A stretch of 64,000 nucleotides of DNA, taken from Nocardia sp. NBC_01329 (lineage in GTDB: Bacteria; Actinomycetota; Actinomycetes; Mycobacteriales; Mycobacteriaceae). Shown here piece after piece: positions 1 through 7,312 of the stretch (position 1 is the stretch's first letter; the number at the start of each line of letters is the position of its first letter). The position numbers and the translations under genes were made by a program. The stretch covers positions 5,736,001 through 5,800,000 of the forward strand of contig NZ_CP108381.1 of the NCBI RefSeq assembly GCF_035956715.1, read 5' to 3'. The notes beneath the pieces are model-generated. The model ran no database searches, was not told the DNA's origin, and worked only from the letters and a program-made list of their open reading frames with translations.

Positions 1-34
1 CGCGATGCTGTGATGCTGGACGGTTCGTTACCGA

Positions 35-781
35 TCAGCGTCGGAAGAGCTTGTTGCCGAGCCAGACGATCGGATCGTATTTCCGGTCGGCGACGCGCTC
101 TTTCATCGGTATCAACGCGTTATCGGTGATCTTGATATTTTCCGGGCACACCTCGGTGCAGCATTTGGTGATGTTGCAGTAACCGAGGCCGTGCTCTTCC
201 TGGGCGGCATCCCGGCGATCGGCCACATCCAGCGGATGCATCTCCAACTCCGCGATCCGCATCAGATACCGCGGCCCGGCGAATGATTCTTTGTTCTCGT
301 CGTGATCGCGCACCACATGACATGTGTTCTGGCACAAGAAGCATTCGATGCATTTGCGGAATTCCTGCGAGCGCTGCACGTCCACCTGCTGCATGCGGTA
401 CTCACCGGGTTGCAGATCCGGCGGCGGGGTGAACGACGGTATCTCCCGCGCCTTTCGATAGTTGTAGGAGACATCGGTTACCAGATCGCGAATCACCGGA
501 AATGTTCGCAGGGGCGTCACGGTAACGACATCTTCCGGGGTGAACGTGGACATACGGGTCATGCAGAGCAGTCGTGGCATTCCGTTCACCTCGGCCGAGC
601 ACGAACCACATTTGCCCGCTTTGCAGTTCCACCGGACCGCCAGATCGGATGCCTGGGTCGCCTGCAGGCGGTGAATGATATCCAGTACCACTTCGCCCTC
701 GTTCACCGCGACCGTGAAGTCCTGTAGTTCCCCGCCTTCGGTATCGCCGCGCCATACCCGGAACTGGGCGTCGTAACTCAT
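35..781 (-). CDS. sdhB: Succinate dehydrogenase/fumarate reductase iron-sulfur subunit
   Basis: This 248-residue protein carries electrons between the flavoprotein and the membrane anchor of succinate dehydrogenase (complex II), at the inner face of the membrane. An N-terminal plant-type ferredoxin domain holds the [2Fe-2S] cysteines (CKAGKCGSC, then a further Cys about 11 residues on). The C-terminal half holds the [4Fe-4S] and [3Fe-4S] ligands (CIECFLCQNTC and CNITKCCTEVCP). Length is normal for the family. It is the last gene of a minus-strand operon and starts 4 bases after the sdhA stop. The gene set resembles the mycobacterial Sdh1 operon (Rv0247c-Rv0249c); that parallel is from memory of the family. 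Confidence 0.95.
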   Translation of the reverse strand: MSYDAQFRVWRGDTEGGELQDFTVAVNEGEVVLDIIHRLQATQASDLAVRWNCKAGKCGSCSAEVNGMPRLLCMTRMSTFTPEDVVTVTPLRTFPVIRDLVTDVSYNYRKAREIPSFTPPPDLQPGEYRMQQVDVQRSQEFRKCIECFLCQNTCHVVRDHDENKESFAGPRYLMRIAELEMHPLDVADRRDAAQEEHGLGYCNITKCCTEVCPENIKITDNALIPMKERVADRKYDPIVWLGNKLFRR

Positions 782-785
782 CCGC

Positions 786-2756
786 TCACGCCTCCTTGCT
801 GTCCGAAACGCGGTCCGCGGGCGTCGACCCTGCCACGGTGCCGCTCGTCGCGGTCGGGTGACCTGCGATCTCTGCTGGGGTGTAGTACTTCTCCAACTCG
901 CCGAAGTCGAAAAGGGCGAGCAGTTCGCCGCGCATCGGTCGCTGCTCCTGCACGGTCACCGAGATATCGGGGATATTCGCGACCCCCTCCTCGCCGGTGG
1001 CGCAGACCAGGAGCTTGTTGCGCCACTGCGGGTCCATTCCCGGGTGATCGTCGCGCGTATGCCCGCCGCGGCTCTCGGTACGCAGCAGCGCGGCCTGTGC
1101 CACACATTGGCTGACCAGCAGCATGTTCCGCATATCCAGGGCCAGATGCCAGCCCGGATTGAACTGCCGATGCCCCTCGATGGTGACATGCTCGAACCGT
1201 GCGCGCAGCGCCTCGAGCCGGCTGATCGCCTCGCCCACCTCGTGCTCTTTGCGGATGATGCCCACCAGATCGTTCATGGTCTGCTGTAGATCGGTGTGCA
1301 GGGTGTACGGATTCTCGCCCGAGCCGCCCTCCGGGGGATCGAACGGGGCGAGAGCCGATCGGGCCGCCGTCGCGATATCGGTTTCGGCGATCCCCGGACG
1401 CTCGGTGAGCTTTTCGACATACTCCGCCGCGCCGAGCCCGGCCCGCCGCCCGAAGACCAGCAGATCCGACAGCGAGTTACCGCCGAGCCGGTTGGACCCG
1501 TGCATACCGCCCGAGCATTCGCCCGCGGCGAAAAGGCCCGGAACATGCGCCGCGCCGGTATCGGGATCGACCTCGATACCACCCATCACGTAATGACAGG
1601 TCGGGCCGACCTCCATCGGCTCCTTGGTGATATCCACATCGGCCAGTTCCTTGAACTGATGGTGCATGGAGGGGAGCCGCCGGATGATCTCCTCGGGAGT
1701 GAGCCGCGAGGCGATATCCAGGTAGACGCCACCGTGTTCGGTACCGCGGCCCGCTTTGACCTCTTCGTTGATCGCCCGGGCCACTTCGTCACGAGGCAGT
1801 AGATCGGGCGTGCGCCGCGCCGAGTCGTTGTCGCGCAGCCACTGATCGGCCTCTTCCTCGCTCTCGGCGTACTGCCCTTTGAAGACGGCGGGTATGTAGT
1901 CGAACATGAAGCGTTTGTCGTCGGTGTTCTTCAGCACCCCACCGTCGCCTCGGACACCCTCGGTGACGAGGATCCCCTTCACGCTCGGCGGCCACACCAT
2001 TCCGGTGGGGTGGAACTGCAGGAACTCCATATTGATCAACCGTGCGCCGGCCCGCAGCGCGAGCGCGTGACCGTCGCCGGTGTACTCCCAGGAGTTCGAG
2101 GTCACCTTGTAGGACTTGCCGATTCCGCCGGTGGCCAGCACGACCGCCGGGGTCTCGAACAGGATGAAGCGGCCGGATTCGCGCCAGTAGCCGAAGGCAC
2201 CGCTGATCCGCTCACCGTCCTTGAGGAGGTCGGTGACGGTGCATTCGGCGAAAACCTTGATACGGGACTCGTAGTCGCCGGTTTGCGCGTAGTCCTCCTG
2301 CTGCAGCGATACGATCTTCTGCTGCATGGTGCGGATCAATTCGAGTCCGGTGCGGTCGCCCACGTGGGCCAGCCGGGGATAGGTGTGGCCACCGAAGTTG
2401 CGCTGACTGATCCGGCCGTCGGCGGTCCGGTCGAACAGGGCACCGTAGGTTTCCAGCTCCCAGACCCGGTCGGGGGCCTCGCGGGCGTGCAGTTCCGCCA
2501 TGCGCCAGTTGTTCAGGAATTTTCCGCCGCGCATGGTGTCGCGGAAATGTGTTTCCCAGGTGTCTTTTTCGTTGGCGTTGCCCATCGCCGCCGCACAGCC
2601 GCCCTCGGCCATCACGGTATGGGCCTTACCGAACAGCGATTTGCAGACCACAGCCACCGACAGGCCGTGTTCCCTCGCCTCGATCACCGCGCGCAGTCCG
2701 GCGCCGCCGGCCCCGATCACCACGACGTCGTAGGTGTGCCGCTCCACTTCGGGCAT
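786..2756 (-). CDS. sdhA: Succinate dehydrogenase/fumarate reductase flavoprotein subunit
   Basis: This 656-residue subunit oxidises succinate to fumarate and carries covalently bound FAD. The N-terminal Rossmann motif (VIGAGGAGLRA) lies around residues 13-23. The segment KAHTVMAEGGCAAA supplies the FAD-linking histidine region, FHPTGMVW belongs to the active-site part, and ESRGGHTRDDHPG matches the C-terminal substrate and capping motif. It sits between sdhB and the membrane anchor gene with 4- and 15-base gaps, so the three are surely cotranscribed. It is slightly longer than the E. coli enzyme, as is usual for the actinobacterial Sdh1 type. Confidence 0.96.
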   Translation of the reverse strand: MPEVERHTYDVVVIGAGGAGLRAVIEAREHGLSVAVVCKSLFGKAHTVMAEGGCAAAMGNANEKDTWETHFRDTMRGGKFLNNWRMAELHAREAPDRVWELETYGALFDRTADGRISQRNFGGHTYPRLAHVGDRTGLELIRTMQQKIVSLQQEDYAQTGDYESRIKVFAECTVTDLLKDGERISGAFGYWRESGRFILFETPAVVLATGGIGKSYKVTSNSWEYTGDGHALALRAGARLINMEFLQFHPTGMVWPPSVKGILVTEGVRGDGGVLKNTDDKRFMFDYIPAVFKGQYAESEEEADQWLRDNDSARRTPDLLPRDEVARAINEEVKAGRGTEHGGVYLDIASRLTPEEIIRRLPSMHHQFKELADVDITKEPMEVGPTCHYVMGGIEVDPDTGAAHVPGLFAAGECSGGMHGSNRLGGNSLSDLLVFGRRAGLGAAEYVEKLTERPGIAETDIATAARSALAPFDPPEGGSGENPYTLHTDLQQTMNDLVGIIRKEHEVGEAISRLEALRARFEHVTIEGHRQFNPGWHLALDMRNMLLVSQCVAQAALLRTESRGGHTRDDHPGMDPQWRNKLLVCATGEEGVANIPDISVTVQEQRPMRGELLALFDFGELEKYYTPAEIAGHPTATSGTVAGSTPADRVSDSKEA

Positions 2757-2771
2757 AGCCGTACAAACTCC

Positions 2772-3605
2772 TCAGTCGATGATGCGAAGATCGGAAATCG
2801 TTCCGCTGGCAACCAACATCACGTAGAAGTCGGTGAGCACGAGAGTGCCCAGCGTCGTCCAGGCGAGTTGCATATGCCTGGTGTTGAGCTTGGAGATCTG
2901 GGTCCAGAACCAGTACCGGACCGGATGCGCGGAGAAGTGTTTGAGCCGCCCGCCCGCGATATGCCGGCAGGAATGGCACGACAAGGTGTAGGCCCACAAC
3001 AGGATCACGTTCCCGGTGATGATCAGACTGCCCAGCCCCAGGCCGAATCCTCCGGTTTTGCCGTGGAAGGAGATCACAGCGTCATAGGTGTTGATCAACG
3101 AGATGATCACCGCGGCGTAGAAGAAGTAGCGGTGCGCGTTCTGGATGATCAGCGGAAGCCGGGTCTCTCCGGTGTATTTCGTATGAGGCTCGGCGACCGC
3201 GCAGGCCGGCGGGGAGAACCACACCGAACGGTAGTAGGCCTTGCGGTAGTAGTAGCAGGTGAGCCGGAATCCGAGCAGGAACGGCAACACCAGGAAACCG
3301 AGCGGTAGGAACATCGGCAGATCGCCGAACGGGGTGCCGAAATGGCTCGCCCCCGCCACGCACGAGGTGCTCAGGCAGGGCGAGTAGAACGGCGTCAGAT
3401 AGTGGTAGTCGGGCACCCAATAGGCGGTGCGCACAAACGATCTGACGGTCGCGTAGATGACGAACGCGGCCAGGCCGATCACCGTGATCAGCGGCGGTAG
3501 CCACCACTGATCCGTGCGTAGGGTCCGGGAGGTGATCCGGGCCCGGGTCCTGCTGAATACGCCTGTACCCGCTTCGGGAGCGGTCGTGGTCGTTGCGGCA
3601 CTCAC
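2772..3605 (-). CDS. Succinate dehydrogenase (Sdh1-type) single membrane-anchor subunit
   Basis: This 277-residue polytopic membrane protein has about five hydrophobic segments and several histidines in or near them (for example SCHSCRHIAGG and NAHRYFFYAAV). From position and size it is the quinone-reacting anchor of the complex encoded by the two downstream genes, as in Rv0249c. I chose GTG at 3605 rather than the in-frame ATG at 3680. The upstream stretch is basic and non-conserved in look, and a separate 13-codon ORF with a strong SD ends on this GTG (GTGA overlap). Conserved haem ligands cannot be assigned by eye. Confidence 0.85.
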   Translation of the reverse strand: MSAATTTTAPEAGTGVFSRTRARITSRTLRTDQWWLPPLITVIGLAAFVIYATVRSFVRTAYWVPDYHYLTPFYSPCLSTSCVAGASHFGTPFGDLPMFLPLGFLVLPFLLGFRLTCYYYRKAYYRSVWFSPPACAVAEPHTKYTGETRLPLIIQNAHRYFFYAAVIISLINTYDAVISFHGKTGGFGLGLGSLIITGNVILLWAYTLSCHSCRHIAGGRLKHFSAHPVRYWFWTQISKLNTRHMQLAWTTLGTLVLTDFYVMLVASGTISDLRIID

Positions 3606-3643
3606 TGGTCGATGCCTCGCTGATCGGCGGTGCGGGTGGTCAT
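3602..3643 (-). promoter_or_regulatory. 13-codon upstream ORF translationally coupled to the sdh anchor gene
   Basis: The ORF reads MTTRTADQRGIDQ and then TGA. Its ATG at 3643 follows an excellent SD (GGAGGT, 5 bases away). Its stop overlaps the GTG of the anchor gene as GTGA, and the anchor gene itself has only a weak SD. Ribosomes loaded on the leader could reinitiate at the operon's first structural gene. The arrangement is seen directly; any regulatory role is inferred. An alternative is that this is simply the ribosome entry site, with the peptide having no function. Confidence 0.5.
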
Positions 3644-3793
3644 GTGTACCTCCGCGATCGAATGTGATGCTGAGCACCATACGCCCGGCCCGCTATCGAA
3701 CGAGCGGGGTCCGCGCAATCTGGTTGCGCTCGGGTGATGGTGATTTGCGCCACATTTACTGGCGATCGCGGTCGGTGAACACGCCGCAAATGT

Positions 3794-3828
3794 GGACGAC
3801 CGGTCGCCTGTCCGGCGACCGGTCGTCC
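3794..3828 (-). terminator. Terminator-like hairpin between the Rv0250c-like gene and the sdh operon
   Basis: A perfect 15-bp stem (3794-3808 with 3814-3828) and a 5-base loop lie 85 bases beyond the stop of the small upstream gene. There is no clear U-tract, which is common for actinobacterial hairpin terminators. It would separate transcription of the 96-residue gene from the sdh operon. Confidence 0.65.
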
Positions 3829-3912
3829 CCTGATCCCCGGGTTCGGACCCGAGGATCGGTATTCAGTTATCCGGCGGTGAATCGCGCGGGCGCCGGGTGA
3901 TCCGGGCGAGCG

Positions 3913-4203
3913 CTACTGGGTACGGGGCCGCGAATGGAAGCCGAGCCCCTCGTCCTGGGCGCCCATCCATGCCGATTCGTCGGATTTGCTGTCCGGGACG
4001 TAGATGGGTTCCTGGCCGCGAGGTGTCGCCACCTGGGGCGGCGGGCTCTGTTCGAGTTCGTCGGCATCGATGCAGAGCCGTTCCAGGTCGTTCTCCAGCC
4101 GCCGCACAGTGCCGGCGTCTCCGTAGTGGGTGCGAAGCACCCCGATGGAGCGCCGGAGCTGGTTTACGGCGTATCGGAGCTCCGCGATGTCGCTGCGTGT
4201 CAT
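3913..4203 (-). CDS. Small conserved actinobacterial protein next to sdh (Rv0250c-like)
   Basis: This 96-residue hydrophilic protein has an N-terminal predicted helix (DIAELRYAVNQLRRSIGVLR) and a C-terminal IPD/VPD-type segment ending in DEGLGFH. The ATG at 4203 has a strong SD (AGGAGG, 6 bases upstream), so an upstream in-frame extension rich in arginine is rejected. The position before an Sdh1 operon, the size and the VPDxxxDxxxW...DEGxG pattern resemble mycobacterial Rv0250c as I recall it. The function is unknown. Linkage suggests an accessory role around the dehydrogenase, but nothing in the sequence proves it. Confidence 0.75.
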   Translation of the reverse strand: MTRSDIAELRYAVNQLRRSIGVLRTHYGDAGTVRRLENDLERLCIDADELEQSPPPQVATPRGQEPIYVPDSKSDESAWMGAQDEGLGFHSRPRTQ

Positions 4204-4412
4204 GGATACCTCCTGAGTTGCTGACCGGTCGTGATGCGAACGCCGCCGACGGCGCCGACCGTCCGGCGTGGCTTGTGACCGACCACACAAGGTGATCTAC
4301 AACACAGTACGGCAAAATCTGGATTCCGGCTCGTCCGAAGATCGAGATCGGGTGTCGGTCAGGGCGCCGATATGGGGCTCGATCCGTGGCCGATGTCGGG
4401 GCTATGAAGCCC

Positions 4413-4450
4413 TATACGCATATCTAGTTTAGAGGCTAGAGATATGTATA
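4413..4450. promoter_or_regulatory. Inverted repeat 1: TATCTA-N10-TAGAGATA motif
   Basis: Arms at 4413-4427 and 4436-4450 flank an 8-base spacer. The core is TATCTA (4421), exactly 10 bases, then TAGAGATA (4437). An identically built copy lies 65 bp further on, and a third half-matching copy lies upstream of the neighbouring AAA ATPase gene. This is a likely binding site for a dimeric protein, in an AT-rich island within GC-rich DNA. Confidence 0.6.
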
Positions 4451-4477
4451 CGGCCTTCGATTCGGTCTCGACCCCTC

Positions 4478-4515
4478 TATATGCCTATCTATGTTCTTGT
4501 ATAGAGATAGGTATA
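4478..4515. promoter_or_regulatory. Inverted repeat 2: TATCTA-N10-TAGAGATA motif
   Basis: It has the same geometry as repeat 1: arms at 4478-4492 and 4501-4515, an 8-base spacer, TATCTA at 4486 and TAGAGATA at 4502. Two changes between the copies are compensated on the other arm (CATATC/GATATG versus CCTATC/GATAGG, and a G-C to T-A change next to the spacer). That argues the dyad itself is under selection. The rest of 4204-4599 shows no gene. Confidence 0.6.
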
Positions 4516-4599
4516 CGAACTGATCGAGGGTGGTATCCGACCATCTGTCGACCTGTACAGAATGCGCTGGCCGAGCCCATGAACCGGTACCGGTACCGT

Positions 4600-5787
4600 T
4601 CAGGTCGCGACACTGCGCAGGTAGCGACCGAAATGCGGGACGGTGAATCCGATGGTCCCGCGTTCCGCCGAATAGATGAGGCCTTTCTTGATCAGCCCAT
4701 CGCGCGCAGGCGACAGCGATGCGGGCTTGCGGTCCAGTTCGGCCGCGACCGCGGAGGTGGCGACCGGGCCGTCGTCGCCGGAAAGATCCGCCATGGCCCG
4801 CATGTACTCGCGTTCGGCCGGGGTCGCCCGTTCGTACCGTGACCCGAAGAATCCGACCGCCAGTTCCTCCTCGGCGGTGGGCGCCGCTACCTCGACATCC
4901 TCCGCGGTGATCGGACTCCCCGGCGCCTGATCCCAGGTCGCTTTGCCGTAGGCCTGGACGAAGTACGGATAGCCGTCGGCCTTGCGGTAGAGCGCGGTGA
5001 GGGCTTCGTCGGAGAACTTCACGTCCTCGCGTTCGGCGGGGGCGATCAGTGCCCGGTCGGCCGAGGTCCGATCCAGTCGATCGATGCGGTGATAGCTGAA
5101 CAGCCGTTCGGAGTAGCTCTTGGACGCGGACAGGACAGCCGGCAGATGCGGCAGACCTGCCCCCACCACGATCAGCGGGGCGGTGTCCTGGCTGAGTTCA
5201 TGACAGGCGCCGCAGATGGCCGAGATATCGGCCGGACCCAGATCCTGCATCTCGTCGATGAACACGGCGATACCCGAGCTGATGTCCTGGGCCAGCGCCG
5301 CGGCCTCCATCAGCAGCTCCACCAGATCGATCTCGATATCGCCGGAATCGGCGCGGCCGGTCACCGCCGGTACATCGATACCCGGCTGCCAGCGCTCCCG
5401 CATGCCCTTGTCCGCGGTCGCGCGTAACGCGAATGCTTTGAGAATGCCCAGGAAATCGTCTACCCGTTCCTGGCTGTGATGAGTTTTGGCGATGGCCCGC
5501 GCGGCCATGTGCAGGGCCGACGACAGCGGCCGGCGCAATTCCTGGTCCGGGCGGGCCTCTATCTTCCCGGTGCCCCAGCCCCGGGAGACCGCGGCCGAGC
5601 GCAGCTGATTGAGCAGTACGGTCTTTCCCACTCCGCGCAGACCCGTGAGCATCACGCTGCGCTCCGGGCGGGCCCGTGCGATCCGTTCGAGGACGATATC
5701 GAACGCGTCGAGCTGTTTGCCGCGACCGGCGAGCTCGGGTGGACGCTGACCAGCGCCGGGCGCATACGGGTTCCGCACGGGGTCCAT
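4600..5787 (-). CDS. ORC/Cdc6-like AAA ATPase with C-terminal winged-helix region
   Basis: This 395-residue P-loop ATPase has Walker A GLRGVGKT at residues 49-56 and Walker B with sensor region FIDEMQD at about 176-182. The C-terminal ~90 residues look like a winged helix (EEELAVGFFGSRYERATPAEREYMRAMADL and what follows), as in ATPases related to archaeal Orc1/Cdc6 and the ATPase_2/AAA_16 families. Homologues are scattered through actinobacteria without a known role. It is a single-gene unit. Candidate recognition sites TATCTA-N10-TAGAGA lie both 40 bases before its start and 85-190 bases past its stop, so it may bind these and control its own locus. No transposase partner is adjacent. Confidence 0.8.
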   Translation of the reverse strand: MDPVRNPYAPGAGQRPPELAGRGKQLDAFDIVLERIARARPERSVMLTGLRGVGKTVLLNQLRSAAVSRGWGTGKIEARPDQELRRPLSSALHMAARAIAKTHHSQERVDDFLGILKAFALRATADKGMRERWQPGIDVPAVTGRADSGDIEIDLVELLMEAAALAQDISSGIAVFIDEMQDLGPADISAICGACHELSQDTAPLIVVGAGLPHLPAVLSASKSYSERLFSYHRIDRLDRTSADRALIAPAEREDVKFSDEALTALYRKADGYPYFVQAYGKATWDQAPGSPITAEDVEVAAPTAEEELAVGFFGSRYERATPAEREYMRAMADLSGDDGPVATSAVAAELDRKPASLSPARDGLIKKGLIYSAERGTIGFTVPHFGRYLRSVAT

Positions 5788-5826
5788 ACCCTCACACCGT
5801 AGCGGGCCTATCGGAAAATCTGGCTG

Positions 5827-5848
5827 TATCTATGCCGTGCTCTAGAGA
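5827..5848 (-). promoter_or_regulatory. Third TATCTA-N10-TAGAGA site, in the promoter region of the AAA ATPase gene
   Basis: TATCTA at 5827-5832 and TAGAGA at 5843-5848 have the same 10-base spacing as the two downstream sites. It sits 40-61 bases ahead of the ATG at 5787, where it would overlap the promoter, so autoregulation is the simplest reading. Confidence 0.5.
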
Positions 5849-6164
5849 GGCCTGGCGCCGCCCGGCGCCCGCGGCCGAGTACGGACTCGACACGCCCGGA
5901 CGAGACCTTCGTGTGACCTTGCGCCGGGACGAAAAACGGTGTCGCCGTGCTTTTTTACGGTCCTATACCCTGTTGGCGCGAAAAGGACACCTGTTCGGCT
6001 GGACAACATCCGATGGGCATCGTAACCTTCTTGTGACTTAGTGGAGTCGAGTCGTTTCGTCAGTGAGGCGGCGCCATTTGGTCACCGCCGCAGTCGAACG
6101 CCGCGAATCGAGTAGGACGCGCGATCGGAGCGACGGAGAGCACGAGGATCGGAGACGTAGCTCG
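5849..6164. other. Intergenic region upstream of the NlpC/P60 gene
   Basis: This is a divergent promoter region of about 315 bases. I looked for a c-di-AMP (ydaO-type) riboswitch, which often precedes actinobacterial cell-wall hydrolase genes. I could not recognise its conserved blocks. No gene, strong hairpin or clear operator was seen. Confidence 0.4.
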
Positions 6165-6803
6165 GTGGGTAAGCACAGCTTGCAGCGAGAATCCAAGCTG
6201 CCTAATTCTGTCAAGGGCGCACTGGTCATGGGTACGTTGGCCGCGACCACGGGCACGATGCCCGCGATCGCCTCGGCCGCGACGACCACGATCGACGTTC
6301 CCGGGATAGGCAAATTCGATGTCGAGGTGCCGGACCAGTTCTCCGCGCAGGCGGATCAGCTCAACCAGCAGTTGAACCAGGTCATCGAGCAGGCCCCGCA
6401 CGTCATGCCGGGCGCTCCCGCACTGCCGAGCTTCGCGCCCCCCGCCCCGGTGCAGCAGTCCCTGGGTGATGTCGCGCTCGACGCCGCCAAGACCAAGGTC
6501 GGCGCCATGTACTCCTGGGGTGCGGCCGGCCCGGCCAACTTCGACTGCTCCGGCCTCGTCCAGTGGGCCTATAAGCAGGCCGGCATCAAACTGCCGCGCA
6601 CCAGCTTCGAGCAGTCCCACGTCGGTGCGCCGATCGCGTTCGCGAGCCTGAAGCCCGGCGATATCGTGATCACCAACGGTGGCGGCCACGTGGGCATGTA
6701 CGCCGGTGACGGCCTGCTGCTGAACGCGGTACAGTCCGGTGAGCCGGTCACCTATACCCATCTTTCCGCCGACGATGTGGTTACCGCGCGCCGTATCATG
6801 TAG
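6165..6803 (+). CDS. Secreted NlpC/P60 family peptidoglycan endopeptidase
   Basis: This 212-residue exported enzyme is predicted to cleave within peptidoglycan stem peptides. GTG at 6165 gives a proper signal peptide (KLPNSVKGALVMGTLAA..., cleavage near ASA-AT) after a short basic start. Upstream in-frame codons would add an arginine-rich extension. A Gln/Pro-rich linker follows, then the NlpC/P60 domain with catalytic Cys in FDCSGLVQWAY and His in GGGHVGMYAG. The third catalytic position appears to be Asn in LLNAVQSG rather than the commoner His. The S4-domain gene starts 3 bases after the stop. Confidence 0.88.
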   Translation: MGKHSLQRESKLPNSVKGALVMGTLAATTGTMPAIASAATTTIDVPGIGKFDVEVPDQFSAQADQLNQQLNQVIEQAPHVMPGAPALPSFAPPAPVQQSLGDVALDAAKTKVGAMYSWGAAGPANFDCSGLVQWAYKQAGIKLPRTSFEQSHVGAPIAFASLKPGDIVITNGGGHVGMYAGDGLLLNAVQSGEPVTYTHLSADDVVTARRIM

Positions 6804-6806
6804 CGG

Positions 6807-7211
6807 GTGAACCGAGCCGCAACCGAGCCGAGCAACGGCGATACCCAGGCCCGGGTCGACTCCTGGGTTTGGGCTGTTCGCTTGTTCAAAACTCGGTCGG
6901 CTGCCGCGGCCGCCTGCCGAGGCGGGCATGTGCGCGTGAACGGTACGACAGCCAAGCCAGCACAGCCCGTACGGCCGGGTGATGAGATCCGTATCCGGAA
7001 CAACGGTATCGAGCGGATCGTCATAGTGGAACGAGTGATCAGCAAACGGGTCGGTGCTCCGATCGCCGCCCAGTGCATGATCGACCGTAGTCCGCCGCCA
7101 CCACCCCGCGAAGTTCTGGCCGCCCTTCCGCAACGTGACCGCGGAACCGGACGTCCGACGAAACGGGAGCGCCGCGAAACCGATCGGCTACTCGGCCGGT
7201 CCGAGGACTGA
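6807..7211 (+). CDS. S4-domain RNA-binding protein, Hsp15/HslR-like
   Basis: This 134-residue protein has an S4 domain at residues 15-80 (RVDSWVWAVRLFKTRSAAAAACRGGHVRVNG) and a basic tail ending GRPTKRERRETDRLLG, as in Hsp15, which recycles 50S subunits carrying stalled nascent chains. The GTG start is 3 bases after the preceding stop, so the gene is cotranscribed with the NlpC/P60 gene. That pairing makes no obvious functional sense and may only reflect a shared promoter. Confidence 0.85.
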   Translation: MNRAATEPSNGDTQARVDSWVWAVRLFKTRSAAAAACRGGHVRVNGTTAKPAQPVRPGDEIRIRNNGIERIVIVERVISKRVGAPIAAQCMIDRSPPPPPREVLAALPQRDRGTGRPTKRERRETDRLLGRSED

Positions 7212-7312
7212 TACCGGTTCGGTTGCATCCGTCGACGTTCTGCCTGCCCACCGGGTAGACGCGACCTATTCCGTTCCGGCACGACCCACGTGCTCCGGTT
7301 GCGCCGGAACAA

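Noticed and set aside
5849..6164. c-di-AMP (ydaO-type) riboswitch upstream of the NlpC/P60 gene
   Set aside because: The context is right for actinobacteria, but I could not match the conserved blocks or a convincing fold. A covariance-model search would decide.
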